Shown: positions 32,837-42,223 of the stretch, piece by piece
How positions within the stretch are numbered: position 1 is the first letter of the stretch
Layout of the letters: each line of letters starts with the position of its first letter
NCBI GenBank assembly: GCA_943371245.1
Contig: CALRTY020000001.1
Location: 372,001 to 436,000 of the forward strand
DNA: 64,000 nt
Origin: UBA5018 sp947463165
Lineage (GTDB): Bacteria; Cyanobacteriota; Cyanobacteriia; PCC-6307; Cyanobiaceae
Reading direction: 5' to 3'
Program-made: the position numbers and the translations under genes
Notes under the pieces: model-generated
Seen by the model: only the letters and a program-made list of their open reading frames with translations
What the model was told of the DNA's origin: nothing
Databases searched by the model: none

Positions 32837-33828
32837 GTGGCCATGTGACGGATCAGATCGATGCACTTGCAGCTGTATCCCCACTCGTTGTCATACCAAG
32901 CAACTAGCTTCACGAAGGTGTCGGTGAGGGCGATACCGGCATTGGCGTCAAACACCGAGGTGCAGCTTTCACCGAGGAAGTCGCTGGAGACCACCTCATC
33001 TTCCGTATAGCCCAAGATGCCGGCCATGGACCCCTCCGCCGCGGCCCGCATGGCCTGCTTAATCGCCGCGTAGCTGGCGGGATTGGCCAGATTCACGGTG
33101 AGATCCACCACCGAAACATCGGCGGTGGGCACGCGGAAGGCCATGCCGGTGAGCTTGCCGTTCAGTTCGGGAATCACCCGACCCACCGCCTTGGCCGCCC
33201 CGGTGGAGGAAGGGATGATGTTTTGGGCGGCGCCGCGGCCGCCGCGCCAGTCTTTTACGGAGGGGCCATCCACCGTCTTCTGGGTGGCGGTGGTGGCATG
33301 CACGGTGGTCATCAAACCGTTGACAATGCCAAAGTTGTCATTTACCACCTTGGCCATCGGCGCCAGGCAATTAGTTGTGCAGCTGGCATTTGAAACGATC
33401 GCTTCGCCGGCGTAACTGTTGTGGTTCACGCCCATCACAAACATCGGCGTGTCGTCTTTGGAAGGAGCCGACATCACCACGCGAGCGGCGCCGGCATTGA
33501 TGTGGGCGCGAGCAGCAGTATCAGTGAGAAAAAATCCAGTACTTTCAAGCACATAATCCACGCCAATATCCCCCCAGGCCAGATTATTGGGATCCCGCTC
33601 AGCGCTAATGCGAATCGCCCTGCCATTCACCAGCAGCTGATTGTTTTCCACCTGCACCTGGCCCTGAAATCTGCCATGGGTGGAATCGTAGCGGAGCATA
33701 TAGCTAAGATAATCAATATCGATCAAGTCATTAATTCCCACCACCTCCACATCATCCAGGGCCATGGCACGGCGAAAAGCGAGGCGACCGATGCGGCCAA
33801 AGCCGTTGATGCCGATGCGGATGGTCAT
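32827..33828 (-). CDS. gap1: Glyceraldehyde-3-phosphate dehydrogenase, type I
   Basis: A 333-residue, full-length enzyme. The NAD-binding start MTIRIGINGFGRIGRLAFRR, the Asn-Asp of GINDLIDIDYL, the catalytic Cys in SNASCTTNCLAPMAKV and the His-containing TTVHATTATQKTVDGPS are all present. It resembles the E. coli GapA type closely (INDL rather than the Gap2 adenine-pocket pattern), so I favour the glycolytic, NAD-dependent Gap1 over the Calvin-cycle Gap2 (inference). Its last codons lie inside a 12-bp tandem repeat. Confidence 0.93.
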   Translation of the reverse strand: MTIRIGINGFGRIGRLAFRRAMALDDVEVVGINDLIDIDYLSYMLRYDSTHGRFQGQVQVENNQLLVNGRAIRISAERDPNNLAWGDIGVDYVLESTGFFLTDTAARAHINAGAARVVMSAPSKDDTPMFVMGVNHNSYAGEAIVSNASCTTNCLAPMAKVVNDNFGIVNGLMTTVHATTATQKTVDGPSVKDWRGGRGAAQNIIPSSTGAAKAVGRVIPELNGKLTGMAFRVPTADVSVVDLTVNLANPASYAAIKQAMRAAAEGSMAGILGYTEDEVVSSDFLGESCTSVFDANAGIALTDTFVKLVAWYDNEWGYSCKCIDLIRHMATVS

Positions 33829-34049
33829 GGGGGAGTGAGGCGGGGTGTAAATAGGCTAATGGCAGACCATAAGATGGCCCGGTGGAAATTGCAAAGGCGC
33901 CGTAACTAAGCTTCAATTGCAAAGGTGCCAAGGCTAAGCAGAGCCACTGCTAAGCAGAGCCACGGCGAAGCAATAATGGTAAATCTGTGATATCGGGCCA
34001 GTGATCGCAAGCCGGTTTGGATCAATAAGCGATGGCGGAGCCAGGATGG

Positions 34050-34529
34050 TCAAGGTTCCTCGTGGTCTGCCTCCAGCAGCAACTGCTGGAAGGCCGTGTA
34101 CAGATCGCCGTGCTCGGCAGCGGTGCGGGGGTCGGGCTGACCCAGGCCGCTGGAACCCCGGCGGCGATCGCGGGAGGCTTGGCGGCCGGCTTTAGCCCCA
34201 TTGGCTTTAGCGGTAATGGCGCCATTGGCAGGGGAGTTAGCACGGGCGGCTGGCTCCCCGGAGATCGGCCGTAGCGCCACCGCCTGCTGGCGGGCGAGCC
34301 GCTCCTGCTCCAGTTGGCGCAGGCGCTGCATCAGATGGGGCGGCACGCTGCCGTCGGCACTGGCTTGCATCAACTCTCGGAACAGGGCTTCCGGGTCCTG
34401 TTCCGTTTCCAGCCGGTGCAGCTTGGGCGCCGCGGCCTGTGGCCGCTCCGCTGCTGGTTTGGGCAGCGGCTGCGGCAGGATGCGGCCCAGCTGCTTAAGT
34501 CGCTCGAGACTGCGGGCGTCGAAGCTCAT
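34050..34529 (-). CDS. Small hydrophilic protein of unknown function
   Basis: A 159-residue protein: MSFDARSLERLKQLGRILPQ at the N-terminus, then a segment predicted helical around DPEALFRELMQASADG, an Ala/Asn/Lys-rich linker and a C-terminal helix TAFQQLLLEADHEE. It resembles a conserved picocyanobacterial hypothetical family that begins with the same Ser-Phe-Asp-Ala-Arg-Ser-Leu-Glu-Arg-Leu pattern (recalled, unverified). It starts 1 bp after the stop of the pentapeptide-protein gene, so the two are in one operon. Confidence 0.65.
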   Translation of the reverse strand: MSFDARSLERLKQLGRILPQPLPKPAAERPQAAAPKLHRLETEQDPEALFRELMQASADGSVPPHLMQRLRQLEQERLARQQAVALRPISGEPAARANSPANGAITAKANGAKAGRQASRDRRRGSSGLGQPDPRTAAEHGDLYTAFQQLLLEADHEEP

Positions 34530-34530
34530 G

Positions 34531-35013
34531 TCAGGGGCAGTCCAGGGTGTCGCGGGTGTCGCGGCCGGTCACGGGGTTGGTGCCTGAGGCCACGGCGCAG
34601 AGAACCTTGAGGGCATCAGCGCGCAGGGGCACATTGGTGAAGTCGGCCCCAGTGATGCTCACATCGGTGAATTTAGTATTGAACGCAAAGGCGTCTTCCA
34701 GCACAGCATTGCTCAAATCGGTGCCGTTGAACACCGCTGAATCGAGGGTGGCGCCGCGCAGGTTGACGCTGCTCAAATTCGCCTCCTGCAGCTTGGCGCC
34801 AAACAGGCTTGCCTCCTGCAGGTCGGCGCCGGCGAAGTTGGCCTGGCGCAGGTTGGTGAGATTGAAGGTGGAGCCGCGCAGATCCTGGCCGGAGAAGTCG
34901 GCACCGATCAACACCTGCTTGGCAACATCCATCGCTGCCCAGCCCGGCTGGCCCAGCAGCAGGGCCCAACAGAGCAGCAGCAAGCAAACCAGGGATCGCA
35001 AAGGGGCCAGCAC
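34531..35013 (-). CDS. Secreted pentapeptide-repeat protein
   Basis: A 160-residue protein with a signal peptide (LRSLVCLLLLCWALLLGQPGWA, split by a turn) followed by roughly fourteen pentapeptides of the A(D/N)LXX type, such as ADFSGQDLRGSTFNLTNLRQ and ANFAGADLQEASLFGAKLQE. This gives a short right-handed quadrilateral beta helix. Such lumenal proteins are common in cyanobacteria (for example TL17-like), with unknown roles. A C-terminal pair of Cys residues may form a disulfide. It is divergent from the YraN-like gene by 46 bp. Confidence 0.88.
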   Translation of the reverse strand: MLAPLRSLVCLLLLCWALLLGQPGWAAMDVAKQVLIGADFSGQDLRGSTFNLTNLRQANFAGADLQEASLFGAKLQEANLSSVNLRGATLDSAVFNGTDLSNAVLEDAFAFNTKFTDVSITGADFTNVPLRADALKVLCAVASGTNPVTGRDTRDTLDCP

Positions 35014-35059
35014 GGTGCGGTAACGGCTGTGGCAACCCTAGATAGGCAAGCTGCTGCTG

Positions 35060-35437
35060 ATGCCCATGGCCAGAACTCAGCAACAGCGATCAGCCCTGGC
35101 CGGCGGCTGGGCCGAGCAGCGGGCGCTGCGCTTGCTGCGCAGTCGCGGCTGGCGGCTGCTGGATCGCAATTGGCGCTGCCGTTGGGGCGAATTGGATCTG
35201 GTGGTGCGCAAGCCAGGCCGCTTATTGGTGGTGGAGGTGAAAGGGCGCTGCAGCGGCCTGGATGGCTGGGGCACGGCCGCCCTGCAGCGGGGCAAACGGC
35301 GGCGCCTGGAGCGGGCCTGGAACTGCTGGCTGGCGGCCCATCCCGACCAGGCGGAATTGGCGGTGAGCCTGGTTTATGCCCTGGTGCCCCTGCCCCCCGC
35401 CCGGGGAGCGGTGCGTTGGATCTGGCCGATTGATTGA
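35060..35437 (+). CDS. YraN-family (UPF0102) nuclease-fold protein
   Basis: A 125-residue protein: GGWAEQRALRLLRSRGWRLL followed by RWGELDLVVRKPGRLLVVEVKGR, the Glu-Leu-Asp...Glu-Val-Lys pattern of the restriction-endonuclease-like fold in UPF0102. The biochemical role is not established. Start could be the ATG at 35060 or at 35066. Confidence 0.85.
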   Translation: MPMARTQQQRSALAGGWAEQRALRLLRSRGWRLLDRNWRCRWGELDLVVRKPGRLLVVEVKGRCSGLDGWGTAALQRGKRRRLERAWNCWLAAHPDQAELAVSLVYALVPLPPARGAVRWIWPID

Positions 35438-35458
35438 TTGCCAAGAGCGAAGCGGGTA

Positions 35459-36799
35459 TCAGTCTTTATCGCTTGAGCCCTGCTCTTCCCCGGATCCATC
35501 CGCCAGCTTCCCAGGGATTGCGCTTACCAATAACTTGTCTACCCGCTTGCCATCCATATCCACCACTTCAAAGCGATAACCTAACCATTCAAAGTGATCG
35601 GCCTCGCGGGGAATTCTCTCTAAGACATGCATTACAAAGCCAGCCAGTGTGTGATAGCGACCCTCCTTGTCAATGCCGAATATGTCCGTATCTACCAGCT
35701 CGGTAAAGGCATCCAAATCCAGGCTGCCGTCAATCAGCCAGGAGCCGTCTTCTCGGCCTACCACCAGTGGCTCATCATCGTCGTCAAGGGAAGGCAGGTC
35801 GCCAACAATTCCCTCCATCAGGTCGTTGAGGGTTACCAAGCCTTCCACGCCGCCAAATTCATCTGTGACCAGGGCAATGTGAATGCCAGTTCGCTTGAAC
35901 TGTTCCAACACAGAAAGAGCCCTAGTGGATTCCGCCACAAAGAGCGGTGGCTGCATCAGATTTTCCAGGTCAATCAACTTGCCATTTAGTTTAGCTGAGA
36001 GTAAATTACGAACTCTCACCACCCCCAAACAGTCATCCAAACTGCCTCGACCAACGGGAAACCTGGAATGGGTGCTCTCCAACACCTCCTGCATACTTTG
36101 ATCCAAAGGCTCCTCCAGATCAAGCCAGGATATATCGGTGCGAGGGGTCATCAGGGTTTTTATCGCCCGATCACCAAGCCGCAACACCCGCTGCATCATG
36201 TCGTGCTCCACCTCTTCAAATACGCCAGAATCAGCCCCCTGGCGAATCATAGCTTTTATCTCATCTTCGGTGATATCTGGCTCTTCATTTATAGAAACAC
36301 CCAAAAATTTGATTAAAGCATCGGTAGACAGGCTCAATAGCTTCACCGCTGGCGCGCTAAATCTTGACAACCAGCGCATCGAGGGCGCCATGGCACAGGC
36401 CAACCTTTCAGGGCTGGCAAGGGCAATCCGCTTAGGAACCAGCTCGCCGATTACCAATGATAAATAGGTAATTGCTGCCACCACCAGGGTGAGGCTGAGC
36501 CCTTGGCTGTATGGAGCAAGCAGCGGTAGTCGATGCAGGAGCGGCTCCAGATGCTGGGCCACCGTGGCGCCGCCGACGGCACCGCTGAGGATGCCAATCA
36601 AAGTGATGCCAATTTGAACAGTAGAAAGAAATTCGTTGGGCGAATCAGCTAATTTTAAGGCAATTCTAGCCGAGCGCTTACCCTGATCCGAAAGTTGCTG
36701 AAGCCGGTGCTTCCGGGACGATACGATTGCGATCTCGGCACCAGAAAAGATGCCGTTAGCTATAAGCAGCACCAGAATGAATAGGATTTCTAGCGCCAA
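35459..36799 (-). CDS. CNNM/CorC-type membrane protein with CBS domains (hemolysin family)
   Basis: A 446-residue protein with an N-terminal DUF21 membrane domain (about four helices, beginning LEILFILVLLIANGIFSGAEIAIV), a linker starting DITEDEIKAMIRQGADSGVFE, two CBS repeats (MTPRTDISWLDLEEPLDQS and LSVLEQFKRTGIHIALVTD), and the C-terminal CorC_HlyC domain. The family is linked to divalent-cation (magnesium or cobalt) transport; the old hemolysin name is unreliable. It is unlinked to a recognisable operon. Confidence 0.92.
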   Translation of the reverse strand: MALEILFILVLLIANGIFSGAEIAIVSSRKHRLQQLSDQGKRSARIALKLADSPNEFLSTVQIGITLIGILSGAVGGATVAQHLEPLLHRLPLLAPYSQGLSLTLVVAAITYLSLVIGELVPKRIALASPERLACAMAPSMRWLSRFSAPAVKLLSLSTDALIKFLGVSINEEPDITEDEIKAMIRQGADSGVFEEVEHDMMQRVLRLGDRAIKTLMTPRTDISWLDLEEPLDQSMQEVLESTHSRFPVGRGSLDDCLGVVRVRNLLSAKLNGKLIDLENLMQPPLFVAESTRALSVLEQFKRTGIHIALVTDEFGGVEGLVTLNDLMEGIVGDLPSLDDDDEPLVVGREDGSWLIDGSLDLDAFTELVDTDIFGIDKEGRYHTLAGFVMHVLERIPREADHFEWLGYRFEVVDMDGKRVDKLLVSAIPGKLADGSGEEQGSSDKD

Positions 36800-36876
36800 G
36801 AAGGGGTTCGTCTCCGGGAATTAAGGCCAATTTACAGGTAATCTCGCCGGTTGCCGATGCCTTGGTGTGTCGCTGC

Positions 36877-37590
36877 TCATCGTCCAGGCAGCTGAGCCAG
36901 GGCCTCACTGGAGCCCATCACCACGAGCAGCTCGCCGGCACCCAGCAGCCGCGAAGCCGGTGGGTTGACGGTGAGGTCGTTGTTGGGGCCTGCGGCCAGC
37001 ACGCTCACCCGGTAGGTCTTGCGCAGGTTGAGCTCCCGCAGCGTCTGGCCCACAAAAGCCTGGGGCACCACGATTTCCTCGATGCTGTTGCGATCGTCGA
37101 GCCGCAGCCGTTCCAGCAAATTGGGGCGCACCAGCTCCAGCCCCAACCGCTGACCCTGCATCTTGGAGGGAAACACCACCCGGTCGGCGCCCACCCGAAG
37201 CAGCATCTTCTGGTGTAACTCGCTGGTGGCCCTGGCAATCAGCCATTTCACCTTGCTGCCCTGGGCATCCTTGCTGATCAAGGTGGCGGTGACACTGGCC
37301 TCGATCGGCTCCCGCATCGCCACCACCACAGTGCCCATATCGAAGACCCCCGCAGCTCTGAGGGCCTCCTCGTCGGTGCAGTCAACCACTCGGGCCTCGA
37401 TCGCCGGCGCAATCAGGCGCAGATCATCGATGGCCCGCTGGTCCAAGTCAATCGCCAGCACATCGGCCGAGGCTGCCACCAGCTCCTCGATCACAGCCCT
37501 GCCAAAGCGGCCCACGCCGATCACGGCAAAGCCGGCGGGATCGGGCCCGATCTCACGGTGTCTCTGCCACAAAAATGGATTGGATGTCAT
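36877..37590 (-). CDS. ktrA: KtrA/TrkA-type regulatory subunit of potassium uptake
   Basis: A 237-residue cytoplasmic RCK protein. GFAVIGVGRFGRAVIEELVA is the nucleotide-binding Rossmann motif, with AIDLDQ at the end of the second strand; the N-domain is followed by an RCK_C domain. It forms an octameric ring that gates KtrB in response to ATP/ADP and c-di-AMP in other bacteria (family knowledge). It lies downstream of ktrB on the same strand, after a 303-bp repeat-containing spacer. Confidence 0.92.
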   Translation of the reverse strand: MTSNPFLWQRHREIGPDPAGFAVIGVGRFGRAVIEELVAASADVLAIDLDQRAIDDLRLIAPAIEARVVDCTDEEALRAAGVFDMGTVVVAMREPIEASVTATLISKDAQGSKVKWLIARATSELHQKMLLRVGADRVVFPSKMQGQRLGLELVRPNLLERLRLDDRNSIEEIVVPQAFVGQTLRELNLRKTYRVSVLAAGPNNDLTVNPPASRLLGAGELLVVMGSSEALAQLPGR

Positions 37591-37893
37591 TGCTAGGGAT
37601 GGCGGGATGGAGAGTTGGAGGATTGGAGAGTTGGAGGGTTGACGCTATGGAGGGATAGTGGCCGGCTGCGGAGAGTCAGGGAGGAGGCGAGGCAGGAGTC
37701 ACGAGACAGGAGGAGGCAGAAGACCGCGAGGGTTGAAGGGATGTCGGATGCCGGTGCCGGATGTAGGCAAGCAAGGAAGAGGGGGACAGGCGGCGGAGAT
37801 GGGAAAAGTGAGGTATTAACAACTAGCTACGGGCTAGGGGCGAATCAAAAAATGTAACCGACCAAACCAGAGCCCAGGGAAACCGCTCAAATT
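37591..37893. other. 303-bp purine-rich spacer between ktrB and ktrA
   Basis: The plus strand is G/A-rich with repeats of GGAGAGTTGGAGG (around 37609-37640) and GGAGGCGAGGCAGGAG-like tracts. No gene recognised. The length suggests that ktrA may have its own promoter here. Confidence 0.5.
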
Positions 37894-39285
37894 TCATAGA
37901 AAAACCTCCTCGCGGGGATAACCGACTCGGGAGGGGGGGCGATTGCCATAAACAGCGGCGAGCAGCAGCAGGATGCCAATCCGCCCCACGAACATTCCCA
38001 CCATCAACACCAGCTGGCCCCAGCGGTTGAGCTGGGCGGTTACGCCCACATCCAGGCCCACGGTGCAGAAGGCCGACATGCAGGTGAACAACTTCTCCAG
38101 AAAACTGAACGATTGCCCCATCGGCTCGCCTCCAGCGGTGGGACCGATGCCCAGCAACAGGGTCATCAACAGCACGCAAATGGCCGAGGCGAAGGTAACG
38201 GCCACCGCCTTGAGCAACAGCTCACTGGAAATCTGCCGGTTGCGGATCACCACCTGCTTGCGGCCCAACAGAGTTGATTGGGTGGCCCCCAGCAACAGCG
38301 CAAAGCTGGTTGTCTTGATCCCTCCGCCGGTGCCACCGGGGCTGGCACCAATGAACATCAGCAGGATCATCAACAGCAATCCCGCCTCCGAGAGGCTCTC
38401 AATCGAGAGGGGCACGGTGTTGAAACCGGCGGTGCGGGTGGTAATTGATTGAAAGATGGTTACCTGCAGCTTGTCCCAGAGAGTAAGGGTGGTGATCACG
38501 CCATCGGGTGCAAATTGTTCGGTAAACAACAAGCCGATCGCTCCCAGACCAATCAACATCAGGGTGCTGCGTAACACCAGGCGGGTGTGCAAGCTAGGCC
38601 GCGTCAGTCGCCTCCAGTTGCGGCGCTGACTCCAGAGATCCTGGATCACCCGCCAGCCAATGCCGCCGATCACGATCAAGCTACCGATAACGGCGTTAAC
38701 CACCGGATGGCCCTGGTAGCTCACCAGGCTGTCGCTACGCAAACCGAAACCAGCGTTATTATAGGCGCTAATGCAATGAAATAGGCTCGACCACAGGCGT
38801 TGGAACGGATTGGCGATGTCGGTGAACCCGAAGCAGTAGAGCACTACAGTGCCCAAGCCGATTACGCAAAAACCGGTTATCAAAATTGCGTGGAATGTGG
38901 GTCCGATGCCGCCCACACCAAATTCATCCAGCGAGCGACCGCGATCGAGGCGGTGGCGCAGGCCGGAGTGACCCTGCACAAAACCCTGCAAAAAGGTGGT
39001 GATCGCCATCAGGCCCAAGCCGCCAGTGACGATCAAGGCCGCCAGCACCATTTGGCCCACCAGGGTGAGTTCCTGGCCGATATCGATGATCGACAGACCC
39101 GTCACCGTGATCGCCGAGATCACGGTGAACAGGGCTTCCCAGAGGCCAACGCTATCGCTGGAGCAGAGCGGACTGGCTAGTACCAGCGTGCCGGCGGCGA
39201 TCACCAGGCCACCGCTCACCACTGTGAATTGCGGCACCGTGAGAGCGGCACGCCAGCGCTGGAGCTGGATCCAGGGGGACGACAA
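37894..39285 (-). CDS. ktrB: KtrB/TrkH-type potassium transporter membrane subunit
   Basis: About 463 residues from a TTG start at 39285. It has four repeats of the membrane-pore-membrane type, with all four filter glycines visible: AITVTGLSIID, SAYNNAGFGLRSD, SITTRTAGFNTVP and AFCTVGLDVG. Such sodium-dependent potassium uptake systems matter for osmotic adjustment in cyanobacteria. The open frame extends another 160 codons upstream, but that part is antisense to the P-type ATPase gene and is not real. No ATG is available near the domain start, so the exact start is uncertain. Confidence 0.9.
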   Translation of the reverse strand: MSSPWIQLQRWRAALTVPQFTVVSGGLVIAAGTLVLASPLCSSDSVGLWEALFTVISAITVTGLSIIDIGQELTLVGQMVLAALIVTGGLGLMAITTFLQGFVQGHSGLRHRLDRGRSLDEFGVGGIGPTFHAILITGFCVIGLGTVVLYCFGFTDIANPFQRLWSSLFHCISAYNNAGFGLRSDSLVSYQGHPVVNAVIGSLIVIGGIGWRVIQDLWSQRRNWRRLTRPSLHTRLVLRSTLMLIGLGAIGLLFTEQFAPDGVITTLTLWDKLQVTIFQSITTRTAGFNTVPLSIESLSEAGLLLMILLMFIGASPGGTGGGIKTTSFALLLGATQSTLLGRKQVVIRNRQISSELLLKAVAVTFASAICVLLMTLLLGIGPTAGGEPMGQSFSFLEKLFTCMSAFCTVGLDVGVTAQLNRWGQLVLMVGMFVGRIGILLLLAAVYGNRPPSRVGYPREEVFL

Positions 39286-39378
39286 AGAGGACCTTTGAAA
39301 AAAATCGTTAGGCGAAAACCTACAAAGGATGGGCTCAGGCTGCCTAGGTTGCCCGCTCAGTCTCCCCTCCCCCTTTTG

Positions 39379-42138
39379 ATGCCCCCCAGCAAGCAGGCCG
39401 CCTGGCACGCCCTGGCACCGGCAGATTGCCTGCAACAACTCGATGCCTCCAGCGAGGGGCTCAGCACCGCCCAGGTGGCTGAGCGCCTGGCCCGCATCGG
39501 TCCAAACCGGCTCGAGCTGGCGGCGGGCCGCAGCAATTGGCAGATCCTCTGGGATCAATTCAGCAACGTGATGCTGCTGCTGCTGCTGGGAGTGGCGGCG
39601 GTGAGTGCGGCGGTGGCCTGGCAGAAGCAGTCCTTCCCCAAGGACGCGATCGCCATCCTGCTGATCGTGGGCCTCAATGGTCTGCTGGGCTACCTGCAGG
39701 AGAGTCGCGCCCAGAAGGCACTGCTGGCCTTGCGGGAACTGGCACAGCCGGCGGTGCAGGTGCGCCGCGATGGCGAATGGCAAATGCAGCCCTGCGAGCA
39801 GCTGGTACCGGGGGATCTGATCAGATTGGAGGCCGGCGATCGGGTATCGGCCGACTGCCGCTTGCTGGAGGTGGCCGATCTGGGCTTGCGCGAGGCCGCC
39901 CTCACCGGCGAAGCCGAGGCGGTGTTCAAACAGGCGCAGCTGGTGCTGGAGGCGTCAACACCGGTGCTGGAGCGAAAGAACTGCCTGTTTCAAGGCACCG
40001 AGGTGGTGCGGGGTCGGGGCTTGGCCCTGGTTACCGCCACCGGGATGGCCACCGAACTGGGCCAGATTGCCGAGCTGATCAATACCGCCGGCGGCGAGAC
40101 GACACCGCTGCAGCAGCGGCTCGATGGCCTGGCCAACGTGCTGGTGGGCAGCGCCTTGGCCCTGGTGGCTGCCGTGGTGGCCCTGGGCATCCTGCTCGGT
40201 CAGAACGCCCTCGACCTGTTGGAGGTGGGCCTGTCCATGGCCGTGGCGATCGTGCCCGAGGGCCTGCCCGCCGTGATCACGGTGACCCTGGCCATTGGTA
40301 CCCAACGGATGGTGAAACGGGCGGCCCTGATTCGCCGCCTACCCGCAGTGGAGGGTCTCGGTTCGGTGACCGTGATCTGCTCTGACAAAACCGGCACCTT
40401 GACCCTCAATCGCCAGGTGGTGCAGGAGCTGCGCTGCGGCACCCAATCGATCGCCGTGAGCGGCCAGGGCTATGAGCCCCATGGCAAGTTCAGCGCCCGA
40501 GAGTTGGCGGCGCCGCCTAGCGCCGCCGCAGGCTGCGCTGCTGGCGCCCAGCGACTGCTGCTGGAGGCCGGTGTGCTCTGCAGTGATGCCGAACTCAAAC
40601 GCGAGGGCAGCGGCTGGAGCGTGTTGGGGGATCCCACCGAGGGCGCCCTGCTGGTGGTGGCGGCCAAGGACGGCATCGATGCTTTCAGCCTGCGCAGTAA
40701 TTACCAACGCAGGGCCGAAATTCCGTTCAGCTCGGAACGGCAGCTGATGGCGGTGTGGGTGGCCGATCCAGACGGCGCCCTGCAACAACCGCTGGGGGCC
40801 CTGGCGGCCGGTTCCGATCAGCTGCTGATCAGCAAGGGGGCACCTGAGGTGATTCTGGCCAGCTGTGATCGCTGGCTGGATGGAGCTGGGGTGGCAGCGC
40901 TCAGCGCTGAGCAACAGCAATGGTGGGTGGAGCAGGCGCGGCAATTGGCCGCCCAGGGGCTGAGGGTGTTGGCCTTTGCCTGCGCTCCCCATCACCCCAG
41001 TCCGGAGCAGGAGTTGGAGCGGCTGGTGCTGCTGGGGCTGATGGCCCAGCTGGATCCAGCTCGCCCCGAGGTGACGGCAGCCGTTGCCACCTGCCGCCAG
41101 GCCGGCATACGCCCGGTGATGATCACCGGCGACCATCCGCTCACGGCCCGGGCGATTGGCTCCAGCATCGGCATCACCGATGCCAATGGCGAGGTGGTGT
41201 TAGGCCGCGAATTGGAGCAGATGGATGAATCCAAACTGCGCAGCGTGGTGGCCAACTGCAATATCTATGCCCGGGTAGCGCCCGAGCAGAAACTGCGCAT
41301 CGTCAAGGCGCTCCAGGCCAATGGCCAGGTGGTGGCGATGACCGGTGATGGGGTGAATGACGCGCCGGCCCTGAAACAGGCCCACATCGGCGTGGCCATG
41401 GGAATCACCGGCACGGAGGTGAGCAAGGAGGCCGCCGACATGGTGCTGCTCGACGACAACTTCGCCACGATTGTGAGTGCGGTGGAGGAGGGGAGATTGG
41501 TATATGCCAATATTCGACGCTTCGTTAAATATATCCTCGGCAGCAATGTCGGTGAGCTGATCACCATTGCCGCCGCCCCCCTGCTGGGCCTGGCGGGCGT
41601 GCCGCTGACGCCGTTGCAGATTCTGTGGATGAACCTGGTGACCGACGGGGTGCCGGCCCTGGCCTTGGCCCTCGAACCCGGCGAGGATGGCTTGATGCGT
41701 AGACCACCAGCAGAGCCCGGGGAGTCGATCTTTGCCCGAGGCATCGGCAGTTACATCCTGCGCATTGGCGTGGTGTTTGCCCTGATCGTGATCGCCTTGA
41801 TGCTCTATGCGGCTGCCACTGGCAGACCCTGGCAGGTGATGGTGTTCACCACCCTCTGTCTGGCCCAGATGGGCCACGCCCTGTCGGCCCGCAGTGACCG
41901 GCCGCTGCTGCAGGTGGCTCCCTTCTCCAACCCCTGGTTGATTTGGGCGGTGGTGCTCACCACCGGTCTACAGATGCTGCTGCTCTACGTGCCGCCCCTG
42001 GCCCGCTTCTTTGGCACTGAGCCCCTGCCCGGCCCAGACCTGCTGATCTGCGTCGGGGTGAGCCTGGTGTTCTTCCTTTATCTGGAGCTGGAGAAGCTGG
42101 TGAGGCAATGGCGACGCCGCGCCTCGGCCGACACCTGA
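39379..42138 (+). CDS. P-type cation-transporting ATPase (Ca2+/PMCA-like class)
   Basis: A 919-residue pump. The phosphorylation motif is CSDKTGTLTLN (Asp336), the actuator motif is ALTGEAEAVFK (TGE), the hinge is MTGDGVNDAPALKQA, and the M4 ion motif is VPEGLPAVITVTLA, typical of Ca2+ and Na+/K+-type pumps rather than heavy-metal pumps. The N-terminal cation-ATPase domain and C-terminal six-helix block are present. Substrate is not decidable: Ca2+, Na+ or H+ are possible. The gene is divergent from ktrB with 93 bp between starts, suggesting shared ionic-stress regulation (inference). Confidence 0.93.
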   Translation: MPPSKQAAWHALAPADCLQQLDASSEGLSTAQVAERLARIGPNRLELAAGRSNWQILWDQFSNVMLLLLLGVAAVSAAVAWQKQSFPKDAIAILLIVGLNGLLGYLQESRAQKALLALRELAQPAVQVRRDGEWQMQPCEQLVPGDLIRLEAGDRVSADCRLLEVADLGLREAALTGEAEAVFKQAQLVLEASTPVLERKNCLFQGTEVVRGRGLALVTATGMATELGQIAELINTAGGETTPLQQRLDGLANVLVGSALALVAAVVALGILLGQNALDLLEVGLSMAVAIVPEGLPAVITVTLAIGTQRMVKRAALIRRLPAVEGLGSVTVICSDKTGTLTLNRQVVQELRCGTQSIAVSGQGYEPHGKFSARELAAPPSAAAGCAAGAQRLLLEAGVLCSDAELKREGSGWSVLGDPTEGALLVVAAKDGIDAFSLRSNYQRRAEIPFSSERQLMAVWVADPDGALQQPLGALAAGSDQLLISKGAPEVILASCDRWLDGAGVAALSAEQQQWWVEQARQLAAQGLRVLAFACAPHHPSPEQELERLVLLGLMAQLDPARPEVTAAVATCRQAGIRPVMITGDHPLTARAIGSSIGITDANGEVVLGRELEQMDESKLRSVVANCNIYARVAPEQKLRIVKALQANGQVVAMTGDGVNDAPALKQAHIGVAMGITGTEVSKEAADMVLLDDNFATIVSAVEEGRLVYANIRRFVKYILGSNVGELITIAAAPLLGLAGVPLTPLQILWMNLVTDGVPALALALEPGEDGLMRRPPAEPGESIFARGIGSYILRIGVVFALIVIALMLYAAATGRPWQVMVFTTLCLAQMGHALSARSDRPLLQVAPFSNPWLIWAVVLTTGLQMLLLYVPPLARFFGTEPLPGPDLLICVGVSLVFFLYLELEKLVRQWRRRASADT

Positions 42139-42223
42139 ACCAGCCCCAGCACTGATTTGCCAGTCCCAGTTGACCAGGCCGGGGTTGGCTTCCCCCTAGC
42201 CTGGTGACGCCAGCAACTTCTCC

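Noticed and set aside
32694..32848. Plus-strand frame starting MECPRCLRRC with a possible zinc knuckle
   Set aside because: Only the first ten residues look protein-like; the rest is the 12-bp repeat and it ends inside gap1 antisense.
39286..39783. N-terminal extension of KtrB
   Set aside because: Antisense to the P-type ATPase gene; the Ktr domain begins only at about 39260.
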